From Dehalococcoidia bacterium (GTDB taxonomy: Bacteria > Chloroflexota > Dehalococcoidia > Lucifugimonadales > JAGWBF01): a DNA stretch of 52,602 nt. A program made the position numbers and the translations under genes. Positions 16,597 to 24,514 of the stretch are shown here, piece after piece. Position 1 is the stretch's first letter; the number at the start of each line of letters is the position of its first letter. The stretch lies in the NCBI GenBank assembly GCA_021296025.1, contig JAGWBF010000001.1, positions 9,562-62,163 of the forward strand, read 5' to 3'. Under the pieces are notes generated by a model. That model was not told the DNA's origin and searched no databases. It saw only the letters and a program-made list of their open reading frames with translations.

Positions 16597-17319
16597 TTAG
16601 CGGGGCTTGGAAGCTTCGATCGCTGCTTCTAAGAGTATGTCTCCAGTGTACAACGCACGTCCCAATATAGCACCTTCCACGCCTATCCCGGAAAGCTCCT
16701 GGATGTCCTCCTCGGAGCTGATGCCCCCGGACGCCAATATGGCCATTGACGTGGCCTGGACAAGCTGCCGAAGGGACTCGAAATTAGGATGGGTCAGGGT
16801 GCCATCCCTGGAGATGTCGGTACACAGGAACCTGGGCACTCCGAGGGCACCCATGCTCTGTACCAGATCGACGGACAGCACGGAAGAGCCTTCCATCCAA
16901 CCCCTGGTGGCGACGTATCCATCCCGGGAGTCCACGGCCACCACAACCTGCTCTCCTCCATGGATGCGACACAGCTCTTCAACCAGGGCCGGGTCCTCTA
17001 TGGCAGCGGTGCCCAAAACCACCCGGGACACTCCCAGGCCCAGCAGTCTGTCGGCCGATTCCCGGCTCCTTACCCCTCCGCCAACCTGGACCGGGATGCG
17101 CAGGTTGGATACCAGGCTCCGTATCACATCGTAGTTGGTCTGCTCACCGGTGGCCGCGCCATCAAGGTCAACGATGTGCAAGCGCCCGGCCCCCTCAGCC
17201 TGCCATCTCTGGGCAACCTCCAGGGGATTGCTGGAAAACACGGTCTCTTGGGCAAAGTCTCCCTGGTAAAGACGCACACACCGCCCGGACTTCAGGTCCA
17301 GAGCCGGGATTACTTCCAT
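16597..17319 (-). CDS. hisA: ProFAR isomerase HisA
   Basis: This 240-residue TIM barrel catalyses the Amadori rearrangement of ProFAR to PRFAR in histidine synthesis. Conserved stretches are PALDLKSGRCVRLYQGD (general base Asp), LHIVDLDGA, VGGGVRS, VVLGTAAIEDP, TDISRDGTL and LASGGISS. A separate trpF gene at 26635 makes a dual HisA/TrpF (PriA-type) function unlikely. Its first ten bases overlap the end of hisH, indicating translational coupling of hisH and hisA. Confidence 0.95.
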   Translation of the reverse strand: MEVIPALDLKSGRCVRLYQGDFAQETVFSSNPLEVAQRWQAEGAGRLHIVDLDGAATGEQTNYDVIRSLVSNLRIPVQVGGGVRSRESADRLLGLGVSRVVLGTAAIEDPALVEELCRIHGGEQVVVAVDSRDGYVATRGWMEGSSVLSVDLVQSMGALGVPRFLCTDISRDGTLTHPNFESLRQLVQATSMAILASGGISSEEDIQELSGIGVEGAILGRALYTGDILLEAAIEASKPR

Positions 17320-17981
17320 ACCACCGAGGCGTAGTCCACAAAATTACTATATATCTTGAGCCCGAAGTCGCCGCTTTTCTCGGGGTGGAACTGGGTTGCC
17401 ATCACGTTCCCTTGGGTCAAGACGCTGCAGAAGGGCAGCCCATACTCCGTGACACCCGTCGCGACGTCATTCTTCAACGGCTCGGCGTAGTAGCTGTGGA
17501 CAAAGTAGAAATAGCTGCCATCAGGAATTCCGTCCAAGAGCGGATGCTCATGCCGGAAGCTGACGCTGTTCCAGCCCATGTGAGGTACCTTCAGGCTGTC
17601 GGGCAGCTTCCGCGTGGTGCCGGAGATGATGCCCAGGCAAGGCGAGCTACCCTCCTCGGTGTCATCCATCAGCAGCTGGAGTCCCAGGCAGATGCAGAGG
17701 ACCGGCGTTCCCGACGCCACCGCCTCTTGCAACGGCTTAACCAATCCCCGTTGTTCTAGGGCCTCCATGGCAGCCCTGCCAGAGCCCACTCCCGGCAGGA
17801 CTATCGCATTGGCCGATTTCAAGGCATCGGGGTCCGATGTCAGGACAGGCTGGGCACCCGCCGTTTCCAAAGCCCTGGAAACGCTACGCAGGTTGCCCGA
17901 CTCATAGTCCACTACCTTAACGATCATCTTTGCCATTGCGCTCGGCTTTCGCTGCCGCCCACCCAGGAAGGGCAGCTTCAC
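17310..17981 (-). CDS. hisH: Imidazole glycerol phosphate synthase glutaminase subunit HisH
   Basis: This class I glutamine amidotransferase of 223 residues supplies ammonia to HisF. VVDYESGNLRSV, the nucleophile loop VLCICLGLQLL (Cys98 in this numbering) and FHPEKSG with the catalytic His-Glu pair are intact. The GTG start at 17981 overlaps the stop of the adenosyltransferase gene by four bases and has GGAG five bases upstream; it adds about 16 residues before the conserved start. An internal ATG at codon 16 or 19 (MAKMIVKVVDY) is the alternative and fits the family length better, but has no clear ribosome site. Confidence 0.93.
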   Translation of the reverse strand: MKLPFLGGRQRKPSAMAKMIVKVVDYESGNLRSVSRALETAGAQPVLTSDPDALKSANAIVLPGVGSGRAAMEALEQRGLVKPLQEAVASGTPVLCICLGLQLLMDDTEEGSSPCLGIISGTTRKLPDSLKVPHMGWNSVSFRHEHPLLDGIPDGSYFYFVHSYYAEPLKNDVATGVTEYGLPFCSVLTQGNVMATQFHPEKSGDFGLKIYSNFVDYASVVWK

Positions 17982-18538
17982 ACCTTCTCCAAGGGGATGG
18001 AACGGTCTTGGAATCTAGCCAGAACAAACAGCAGGTCTCCCAGCCGGTTCAAGTATCCCAGGATGTGGTCGTTGGTGACCAAGCCCAGGTGCTTTAGATC
18101 GACGGTCCGCCTTTCCGTAGTTCGGATCTTGGCCCTGGCTAAGTCGATGGCCGCGGAGGGGGGAGACCCACCGGGGAGGATAAACACGCTGGGCATCTCA
18201 GCTTTGCTCTCCAGGTCATCTATGGTCTCTTCCAAGCTTGCTATCATCTCGGGGCTCACGGGGTTGAAGTGGGTAAGGAACAGGTCGTACTTGTCCGGAG
18301 CGGTCGCCAGCTCAGACATGACAACAAACAGGTCCCGTTCAAGCTCCTTCAGCAGCGTCTTGACTTCCACATCGTCGCTCAGGGCCCTGGCCAGCCCCAT
18401 TGCCGAAACTGCTTCATCCGCCGTTCCGTAAGCTTCGGTGTGAGGGTCGCCCTTGGGTACCCTGCCGCCGTACAGCAAGCTGGTCTCGCCCGCGTCACCG
18501 TACCTGGTGTATATCCTTTTGCGATGGGGAGTCGTCAT
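17978..18538 (-). CDS. ATP:cob(I)alamin adenosyltransferase, PduO type
   Basis: This 186-residue enzyme transfers the adenosyl group of ATP to cob(I)alamin, making adenosylcobalamin. The PduO-family N-terminal ATP-binding signature is clear: IYTRYGDAGETSLLYGGRVPKGDPHTEAYGTADE with its TR.GD.G.T and AYG.(V/A)DE words, followed by FILPGGSPPSAAIDLARAKIRTTERR. The product would serve B12-dependent mutases; a meaB gene at 47121 suggests a methylmalonyl-CoA mutase elsewhere in this genome. The ATG is preceded by GAGGA. It heads the minus-strand histidine run, an uncommon partner for that pathway. Confidence 0.93.
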   Translation of the reverse strand: MTTPHRKRIYTRYGDAGETSLLYGGRVPKGDPHTEAYGTADEAVSAMGLARALSDDVEVKTLLKELERDLFVVMSELATAPDKYDLFLTHFNPVSPEMIASLEETIDDLESKAEMPSVFILPGGSPPSAAIDLARAKIRTTERRTVDLKHLGLVTNDHILGYLNRLGDLLFVLARFQDRSIPLEKV

Positions 18539-18616
18539 CGTTCCTCGCTCGGCATCTTCACCCTGAGACGAGGGTGAGGTGCCCGGTAGGAAGTAGCTAG
18601 GGTCGGAAGGTACTAA

Positions 18617-18622
18617 ATTCTA
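18617..18622 (-). promoter_or_regulatory. Extended -10 element for the adenosyltransferase/his operon
   Basis: Read on the minus strand this is TGC followed by TAGAAT, an extended -10 motif about 80 bases upstream of the adenosyltransferase start. No good -35 lies at the right distance, as is common for extended -10 promoters. Confidence 0.4.
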
Positions 18623-18643
18623 GCACAGGGGTACCCTGCACGC

Positions 18644-18649
18644 TATACT
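18644..18649 (+). promoter_or_regulatory. Possible -10 element for cofE
   Basis: TATACT lies 28 bases before the cofE start codon. The -35 region (around 18621) is poor. It would give a leader of roughly 20 bases, enough for the GGAG ribosome site found seven bases before the ATG. Confidence 0.35.
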
Positions 18650-18677
18650 TGGGGCAGCCATAGACCGGAGATGGCAG

Positions 18678-19430
18678 ATGACGGCAGTCCAGGTGATGGG
18701 TATCGAAGGGATCCCCGAGGTGCAAGAGGGCGACGACCTGTCGCAGCACATCCTGTCGTCCCTCAACCAGCAGGGCCTTGCCCTGGAGGTGGGGGACATC
18801 CTGGTTGTCACTCAAAAGGTGGTCTCCAAGGCCGAGGGCAGGGTGGTCAACCTGGATGATATATCAGCTTCGCAGATAGCCATCCAGCTATCGGAAGGGA
18901 GCCACCGGGATCCCCGGCACACAGAGGTGATACTCAGGGAAAGCAGGCGGATTGTGCGCATGGACCGAGGCAACATCATCAGCGAGACCCGCCACGGCTT
19001 TATCTGCGCTAACGCGGGCGTGGATGCATCCAACCTCCCCGAGACGGGCACAGTCGCGATGCTGCCTGTCGATCCGGATGTATCCGCACGAAATATCCGG
19101 CAGGGCATCCTGGCAAGGACCGGCGTAGGAGTTGCGGTTATCATATCCGACACCTTCGGCAGGCCCTGGCGGGAAGGGGCCGTCAACGTAGCTATCGGAG
19201 TGTCGGGAATGGATTCGGTTGTGGACTACCGTGAGAAGGAAGATGCCTACGGGCAAATGATGCGCACCACGGTCATAGCCATCTCCGATGAGATTGCCAG
19301 CGCAGCTGAGCTGGTAACCGGCAAGACTGACGGGGTTCCGGTAGCCCTTATAAGAGGTTACGAGTACACGGAAGGCGATGATGGGGCAAGAAAGCTGGTG
19401 CGGAGCCCAGAACGGGACATGTTCCGGTGA
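18678..19430 (+). CDS. cofE: Coenzyme F420-0:L-glutamate ligase
   Basis: This 250-residue protein of the CofE/FbiB-N family adds glutamate to F420-0 with GTP. Typical words are GIPEVQEGDDL, DILVVTQKVVSKAEGRVV, ILRESRRIVR, HGFICANAGVDASN, PDVSARNIRQGI, ISDTFGRPWREGAVNVAIGVSG and the metal-binding KEDAYGQMM. The FbiB C-terminal nitroreductase domain is absent, so it is the short archaeal/Chloroflexota type. Its presence implies the cell makes the deazaflavin F420; no other cof gene is in the window. It is divergent from the adenosyltransferase gene. Confidence 0.95.
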   Translation: MTAVQVMGIEGIPEVQEGDDLSQHILSSLNQQGLALEVGDILVVTQKVVSKAEGRVVNLDDISASQIAIQLSEGSHRDPRHTEVILRESRRIVRMDRGNIISETRHGFICANAGVDASNLPETGTVAMLPVDPDVSARNIRQGILARTGVGVAVIISDTFGRPWREGAVNVAIGVSGMDSVVDYREKEDAYGQMMRTTVIAISDEIASAAELVTGKTDGVPVALIRGYEYTEGDDGARKLVRSPERDMFR

Positions 19431-19461
19431 CCGGGGCCGGATCGGAGGTCAGCAGGAGGAG

Positions 19462-19710
19462 CTACGCCTCAGAAGGGTCGTCTGGGCCTTCCGACGATGC
19501 GTCTGCGGTGGCGTAGTTCGCTGTGGACTGGGAAGACTCTTCGCCCCACGAAATGGCATCTATGTAGTTCTTAAACTCCCTGGTTGCATCGCAAAGCTGG
19601 CATCTTCCCCTACTTACCGGACCCTGGGGGGACTCTATCAACCAGTGATGCCTGCACTCCGGCGATTCCGTCCTTTCACCGGGGCTGGGCTTGGAAACCT
19701 GCCGCACCAT
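19462..19710 (-). CDS. Small zinc-ribbon protein (CRHHW type)
   Basis: This 82-residue protein contains ECRHHWLIESPQGPVSRGRCQLCDATREFKNY, a single zinc ribbon with ligands C-x-H-H and C-x-x-C. Proteins with this CRHHW..E.P.G..S.G.C..C...+.F.N pattern recur as short orphans in Chloroflexota and Actinobacteria, of unknown role. ATG at 19710 is used; AGGAG lies about ten bases upstream. The frame stays open further upstream, but the extra residues look unlike protein and precede the predicted promoter. The C-terminal ~25 residues are an acidic, serine/alanine-rich tail. It is convergent with cofE and divergent from trkH. Confidence 0.75.
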   Translation of the reverse strand: MVRQVSKPSPGERTESPECRHHWLIESPQGPVSRGRCQLCDATREFKNYIDAISWGEESSQSTANYATADASSEGPDDPSEA

Positions 19711-19739
19711 CGCTATCCTACTCCTTTCTTTGGTCGCAA

Positions 19740-19769
19740 AATCTAGCATGACGATATTTTCGCCGTCAA
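19740..19769 (-). promoter_or_regulatory. Promoter of the zinc-ribbon gene
   Basis: On the minus strand TTGACG (19769-19764) and TAGATT (19745-19740) are 18 bases apart. Transcription would start near 19733, about 23 bases before the ATG at 19710. Confidence 0.5.
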
Positions 19770-19828
19770 GGTGATTTTGGTACGTAGGTAGTCCTGTTTC
19801 CGACACCTGGATGTTGTAGGAATTCCCT

Positions 19829-19857
19829 TTTACCCATCGCCATACCTGGGTTATACT
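19829..19857 (+). promoter_or_regulatory. trkH: Promoter of the trkH operon
   Basis: TTTACC (19829-19834) and TATACT (19852-19857) are spaced by 17 bases, about 60 bases upstream of the trkH ATG, which has GAGGGAGGG directly ahead of it. Confidence 0.5.
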
Positions 19858-19914
19858 CCCTGACGCCAGCCGGGATAGGCCAGGCGATGTACCTACAGAC
19901 CCCGAGAGGGAGGG

Positions 19915-21345
19915 ATGGAACAACCCCCATCGACAGGTGACCGTATAGTTCGGCGGCCAAGGTCGCGGGAAGTGGTCCCCGTGGTTGTAAAGACCTCACC
20001 ACGAAGGCACCCTTCCCGGCATTTCATCCCCGCTTTCATCCTCTTTTACAGTTTCAGCGGCCTGGTGCTTATTGGTGGCCTGCTCCTCTTCCTGCCTTTT
20101 TCCAGCATTGACGAGGGGTTCACCCCCCTGGTGCTGGCCTACTTCACAGCCACTTCCGCCGTTACCGTGACCGGGCTGACCGTCGTGGATACGGCAACCT
20201 ATTGGACCGATTTCGGGAAGGCCGTCATATTCGCCCTGATGCTGATAGGGGGGCTGGGTTTCACATCCTTGGCAACCTTCTTTCTCATCGTGCTGGGTCA
20301 GCGTATAACCCTTCCCGAGCGGATGCTCATGCGGGACACCATGGGGATCGATAGGCTTGGTGGAATAGTTCCCCTGCTGCGCAACATCATCCTCATAGTT
20401 ACCTTGGTTTACGTGATCGGCGCAGCCCTCATCTGGTGGCGCCTCCACGGCGAATTTTCCACGGGGGAATCTATCTGGCAGTCGGCCTTCCTCTCGGTTT
20501 CCGCTTTCAACAACGCGGGCTTCTCAATCCTCCCCGACTCGATGAGCTTGAGCCTCTTCTTTGGGGACGTTCCCCTCCTGGCAGTGCTGGCAGGGCTAAT
20601 CGTGCTGGGCGGGATCGGATGGACCGTGCTGGTGGATGTGTTCCGGCAGCACCGATTCTCCCGCTTCGCCCTGGACACCAAGATGGTAATCGTAACAAGC
20701 ATGTTCCTGTGGGCATTGGGGGCGGTGGTGCTCTTTATCGCAGAGTTCGACAACGAGCACACTTTGGGAGCCTCCTCCCTGGGTATGAAGACCGCCCAGT
20801 CCATCTTCCACTCGATCAGCGGTAGGACGGCTGGCCTAACCACCATTGACGTGAGCCAGACCACCCAGCTTCATGACCTCTTTTACCCATTGCTGATGTT
20901 CATTGGCGGGGCAGCCGGTTCTGTTGCTGGCGGGATCAAGGTGGCAACTCTCGCGGTCATCATCGCCGCAGTTGTGTCGTCCGTGCGGGGAAGACTGCAA
21001 GCAGAAGCCTTCGGCAGGGAAATTCCCCACTTCCAGGTACACAGAGCCCTAACGGTGGCGGCCCTTGGCATGGTGATCGTGTTTGCGATTTGCCTTGGCC
21101 TCACCCTGACGGAGAGGTCCAGCAACATCCCTTTCCTTGACCTCTTCTTCGACACCGTATCGGCCTTCGGCACCACAGGCCTGTCCACGGGAGTACCTCC
21201 GGAGCTGAGCGTGGCCGGGAAGGTGCTGTTCATCATTACCATGCTGGTCGGGAGGCTGGGGCCCCTCACCCTCGCCCTGGCGCTGACACCTAGGCAGGAA
21301 TCAACCGTATATCGTTTTGTTCAGGAAAGGGTTAAAATAGGTTAG
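19915..21345 (+). CDS. trkH: TrkH-family potassium uptake channel
   Basis: This 476-residue membrane protein of the TrkH/KtrB family forms the K+ pathway. All four pore loops can be found, each with its central filter glycine: VTVTGLTV, NNAGFSIL, GRTAGLTT and GTTGLSTG. The hydrophobic profile fits four membrane-pore-membrane repeats. A basic N-terminal stretch (residues ~10-35) precedes the first helix. The gene is followed by three RCK-type regulators and a USP, so gating probably depends on those nucleotide-binding subunits. The length agrees with KtrB/TrkH of Gram-positive-like bacteria. Confidence 0.95.
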   Translation: MEQPPSTGDRIVRRPRSREVVPVVVKTSPRRHPSRHFIPAFILFYSFSGLVLIGGLLLFLPFSSIDEGFTPLVLAYFTATSAVTVTGLTVVDTATYWTDFGKAVIFALMLIGGLGFTSLATFFLIVLGQRITLPERMLMRDTMGIDRLGGIVPLLRNIILIVTLVYVIGAALIWWRLHGEFSTGESIWQSAFLSVSAFNNAGFSILPDSMSLSLFFGDVPLLAVLAGLIVLGGIGWTVLVDVFRQHRFSRFALDTKMVIVTSMFLWALGAVVLFIAEFDNEHTLGASSLGMKTAQSIFHSISGRTAGLTTIDVSQTTQLHDLFYPLLMFIGGAAGSVAGGIKVATLAVIIAAVVSSVRGRLQAEAFGREIPHFQVHRALTVAALGMVIVFAICLGLTLTERSSNIPFLDLFFDTVSAFGTTGLSTGVPPELSVAGKVLFIITMLVGRLGPLTLALALTPRQESTVYRFVQERVKIG

Positions 21346-21379
21346 AAATCATGCCTGAAACCGGGCTGAGGAGCACGGC

Positions 21380-22108
21380 ATGACAAAACAGGTTATCGTC
21401 GTGGGGTTGGGCCGATTTGGCGCAAGCGTGGCAGAGGAGCTTTACCAGATGGGCCACGACGTCTTGGGCATCGATATGGAAGAAAAGAATGTCCAGGACA
21501 TGCTGGGCCACGTAACCTACGCCGTTAAATCCGATGCTACCAACGAAGCTGTGCTCAAAGAACTTGGGGTATCCAACTTCGATGTGGCCGTTGTGGCCAT
21601 CGGTTCGGATGTTCAGGCAAGCATACTTGTAACAGTGCTGCTGAAGGAACTGGGAATTCCCTTCATCGTGGCCCGGGCCATTAACGAAATTCACGGCAAC
21701 GCAATCGGGCGGGTCGGCGCGGACAAGGTGATCTACCCGGAGCAGGAGACGGGGCGCAGGCTGGCACACACCGGCTTCGAGCTTGGCGTGCTCGACTACA
21801 TGGAGGTCGCCCCCAACTACGGAATAACCAAGCTTAGACCCCCGGACCCCTTCGTTAGGAAGACTCTGTCGGAGGCAGGACTGGCGAGTCCCAGGGATAA
21901 GTACCATGTAGCAGTGTTGGCCATACGACGGGGACGGGAGTACCTGCTGGTGCCCAGTCGTGATGAAGAGATACTCCCCGGCGATATCCTAATCGTTGCA
22001 GCCAGCAACAACGAGATCTCAAAGGTACATGTCTCGGCTACCGGGGGGTCTAGCAGACGGGAGCTAGGCGCACCGGACCGCAACGGCAACGAGTCCCTGG
22101 TTGAATGA
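21380..22108 (+). CDS. trkA: TrkA/KtrA-family potassium channel regulator
   Basis: This 242-residue protein has an N-terminal RCK Rossmann domain starting VIVVGLGRFGASVAEEL (GxGxxG intact) with the acidic IDMEEKN at the end of strand two, and a C-terminal TrkA-C domain ending PGDILIVAASNNEISKV. Such proteins form octameric rings under the TrkH/KtrB dimer and gate it in response to NAD(H) or ATP/ADP. A polar tail of about 25 residues follows. GAGGAG precedes the ATG. It lies 34 bases after trkH. Confidence 0.93.
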   Translation: MTKQVIVVGLGRFGASVAEELYQMGHDVLGIDMEEKNVQDMLGHVTYAVKSDATNEAVLKELGVSNFDVAVVAIGSDVQASILVTVLLKELGIPFIVARAINEIHGNAIGRVGADKVIYPEQETGRRLAHTGFELGVLDYMEVAPNYGITKLRPPDPFVRKTLSEAGLASPRDKYHVAVLAIRRGREYLLVPSRDEEILPGDILIVAASNNEISKVHVSATGGSSRRELGAPDRNGNESLVE

Positions 22109-22123
22109 GAAAGAACGGCTAGA

Positions 22124-22591
22124 GTGGCGGAAAAGTTCCGGAAGATTCTCGTGCCCGTCAACGGCAACCATGCCGGCGAAGGGGCTATCCGCCTTGCATG
22201 CCAGATGGCCAAGGAAAGCAAAGCGCAGATTTGTGCCCTACATGTGATCGAAGTCGGCCAGGAGCTTCCTCTGGACGCAGACGTTAACAACGACGCCGGT
22301 GAAGAGATCCTCACCAGCATTGAGTCGTTGGCTAAAGAAGAGAAGTGCCGCGTCATCGCTGAGTACGTCCAAGCCCGGCATGCCGGCCCGGCCATAGTCC
22401 GAGAAGCTCATGAACGTGGCTACGAGGTCATCGTGATGGGCATTCCCTATAAGCGTCGGTTCGGCCAGTTCACCCTCGGAGACACCAGTTCCCACATCCT
22501 CAAGCATGCGTCCTGCCCTGTTATGGTAGTGCGGGAGAAGCCGGCGCCCGGAAGAAGCAGCTACGGACTAAGGGCTGAAACCATCCCATGA
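22124..22591 (+). CDS. Universal stress protein (UspA family)
   Basis: This 155-residue single-domain USP has the usual start KILVPVNGN and C-terminal VIVMGIPYKRRFGQFTLGDTSSHILKHASCPVMVVRE. The ATP-binding G-2x-G-9x-G(S/T) motif is altered: the second glycine is Tyr/Lys in IPYK while GDTS remains, so nucleotide binding is uncertain. It lies between two RCK genes of the potassium operon and overlaps the next gene by four bases (ATGA), so it is part of the transport unit and may act as another regulatory subunit. The start is a GTG. Confidence 0.88.
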   Translation: MAEKFRKILVPVNGNHAGEGAIRLACQMAKESKAQICALHVIEVGQELPLDADVNNDAGEEILTSIESLAKEEKCRVIAEYVQARHAGPAIVREAHERGYEVIVMGIPYKRRFGQFTLGDTSSHILKHASCPVMVVREKPAPGRSSYGLRAETIP

Positions 22592-22992
22592 AGGTGCTTG
22601 TGGTGGGCAGCCAACGGGTGGCCAGCATCCTGGCTACCTCTCTGGCCGAGGATGGCCACGAGGTGACAGTGCTGGGCACCGACGGCGAGCGTCTGGAGGA
22701 GATGTCCGACGAACAGCCCGTCGAGGTGCTCCTGTCCAGCGGCTCCCTTATGGAAGATTTCAGGGATGTTGATATCGATTCGGTGGATGTGTGCCTTGCC
22801 GTTTCCAGCGACGATAACTGGAATGCCATGGCAGCCCAGGTCGCCAGCTCAATTTTTCAGGTGCCAAAGGTCATCTGCCTGGTGGAAGAGCCCGAGAAGG
22901 AGGGCTTTTATCGCCGATTGGGTATCCGTACAATATGCCCCACCACCATACTGGCCGATATCATCAGGACCGCCATGGTGGACGCAGGCTAG
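22588..22992 (+). CDS. Single-domain RCK/TrkA-N protein with degenerate Rossmann motif
   Basis: This 134-residue protein has only the TrkA-N (RCK) domain; there is no TrkA-C module. The dinucleotide loop is degenerate: VLVVGSQRVASILATSL in place of GxGxxG, so NAD binding is doubtful. Downstream strands are recognisable (DVCLAVSSDDNWNAMAAQVA, VICLVEEPEKEGFYRRLGI). It is translationally coupled to the USP gene by a four-base overlap. It may assemble with the full-length RCK proteins encoded on both sides as a structural or ligand-insensitive subunit. Confidence 0.85.
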   Translation: MKVLVVGSQRVASILATSLAEDGHEVTVLGTDGERLEEMSDEQPVEVLLSSGSLMEDFRDVDIDSVDVCLAVSSDDNWNAMAAQVASSIFQVPKVICLVEEPEKEGFYRRLGIRTICPTTILADIIRTAMVDAG

Positions 22993-23013
22993 CGGGACGC
23001 CAGAACTTAAGTT

Positions 23014-23682
23014 ATGTACATTATCGTAGTAGGCTGCGGAAACATCGGTTTCCACCTTGCTAAGGCCCTGGTTGCCATAGGGCATGAAGTCCTCGTGATC
23101 GATAAGGACCAGCACCGCTGCGAAACCCTGCGGGACGAGCTGGAAAGCATCGATGTGGCCATGCATGGTGACGGGACTCAGATCGATGTGCTCAAATCCG
23201 CCGGGGCTGTTCGCGCAGATGTGCTCATTGCCGTGGCCGCTACAGACCACGATAACCTGGCTGCCTGCCAAGTGGCTAAGCACAGTTTTGCCACTCCCAG
23301 GACCATGGCGTTGGTCCGGGACCCTCAGAACGAAGCCCTGTTCAAGACATCGGGAGTGGATGTGACCATAGGCAATACCCACCCCATCGTATCAACCATC
23401 GAGGAAGGGATACCCGGCCACGCCCTCGTTCACTTAATGAACCTGAAGCCAAGGCACATGGAGATGGTCAGCATCACCATCCCACCGGATGCAGCCGTAG
23501 CCGGCAGTGCGCTAGAAAGCATAGAGCTGCCTCCCAACAGCTTCATCACCCTCATAGTAAAGGACGACAATGCCCTCTTGCCCTGGGCTGACGTGGTCGT
23601 CGATGCAGGAGATGATGTGGTCGTCGTAACCAGCATAGAGGAGGAACATCTCCTCTATGAAATCCTAGTCGGTGCAGGCTAA
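23014..23682 (+). CDS. TrkA-family potassium transport regulator, second full-length copy
   Basis: This 222-residue protein has an intact RCK N-domain (IIVVGCGNIGFHLAKAL, acid in VIDKDQH, MHGDGT loop, VAATDHDNLAACQVA) and a TrkA-C domain with SIELPPNSFITLIVKDDNALLPW. It is distinct from the first trkA product in sequence. Two full-length RCK proteins suggest a hetero-oligomeric gating ring or a second, unlinked channel. Its stop TAA overlaps the ATG of pheA by one base. No ribosome site is evident before its own ATG. Confidence 0.92.
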   Translation: MYIIVVGCGNIGFHLAKALVAIGHEVLVIDKDQHRCETLRDELESIDVAMHGDGTQIDVLKSAGAVRADVLIAVAATDHDNLAACQVAKHSFATPRTMALVRDPQNEALFKTSGVDVTIGNTHPIVSTIEEGIPGHALVHLMNLKPRHMEMVSITIPPDAAVAGSALESIELPPNSFITLIVKDDNALLPWADVVVDAGDDVVVVTSIEEEHLLYEILVGAG

Positions 23683-24509
23683 TGGCTAAGCGCCTGGCTT
23701 ACCTGGGGCCGACGGGCACTTTCTCCGAAGAAGCGGCTGTCCAGTACGACCCCGACGCGGAGATGGTGCCTCATGCCAGCATCCAGGCGGTGGCCCTGGC
23801 CGTTGCGTCGGGCATGGCGGACGAGGGTGTTGTGCCTATCGAAAACAGCCTTGAAGGATCGGTGACCTTCACCCTGGACACTCTTATCCAGGAAGACCGG
23901 CTGCTTATACGTCGCGAGCTGGTGCTTTCCATTGAGCACTGCCTGATCGTTAAGCCGGGCACAAAGGCGGGGGAGATACAGGCCATTTACTCGCACCCCC
24001 AGGCTCTGGGCCAGTGCAGGAGCTTCTTGGAACGCTGTTTTCCAAAGGCCCAGCAGATAGCCTCCCTTAGCACAGCCGCCGCTGTGGACGACGTCAGGGG
24101 AAGCTCAGAAGTCTCCGCTGCCATCGCTCCCCGAAGGGCTGCTGAGCTACAAGGAATGGAGATTCTGGGTGAAGGAATCCAGGACAGCTCTGCCAACGTC
24201 ACCAGATTCGTTGTGCTTGCCCACAGCGACCATCCCCGGACGGGAAAAGACAAAACGTCGCTGTGCTTTTCGTTCCAAGAAGACAAGCCCGGGGCCCTCT
24301 ACAACGTCCTGGGGATTTTTGCCCACCGGGATATCAACTTGACCAAAGTCGAGTCCCGCCCTTCCAAGCAGTCCCTGGGCGACTACATCTTCCTGATCGA
24401 CGTGCACGGGCATAGGGAAGACCCTGTTATCGCAGCCGCCATCGAAACGGTCAGGATCCACACTTCGATGTTGAAGGTGTTTGGTTCCTACCCGCGATGG
24501 GACACCTGA
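23682..24509 (+). CDS. pheA: Prephenate dehydratase
   Basis: This 275-residue enzyme converts prephenate to phenylpyruvate. The catalytic domain shows LAYLGPTGTFSEEAA, VVPIENSLEGSV, the SHPQALGQC segment and the essential TRF motif in ANVTRFVVLA. The C-terminal ACT domain carries PGALYNVLGIFAHRDINLTKVESRP, the phenylalanine-binding ESRP site, so feedback inhibition by Phe is expected. There is no fused chorismate mutase. It is the last gene of the potassium operon through a one-base stop/start overlap (TAATG), an unexpected metabolic partner. Confidence 0.95.
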   Translation: MAKRLAYLGPTGTFSEEAAVQYDPDAEMVPHASIQAVALAVASGMADEGVVPIENSLEGSVTFTLDTLIQEDRLLIRRELVLSIEHCLIVKPGTKAGEIQAIYSHPQALGQCRSFLERCFPKAQQIASLSTAAAVDDVRGSSEVSAAIAPRRAAELQGMEILGEGIQDSSANVTRFVVLAHSDHPRTGKDKTSLCFSFQEDKPGALYNVLGIFAHRDINLTKVESRPSKQSLGDYIFLIDVHGHREDPVIAAAIETVRIHTSMLKVFGSYPRWDT

Positions 24510-24514
24510 AGGCC

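Noticed and set aside
16597..17319. HisA as a dual-function PriA enzyme
   Set aside because: A separate trpF at 26635 makes this unnecessary, and no PriA-specific feature could be confirmed by eye.
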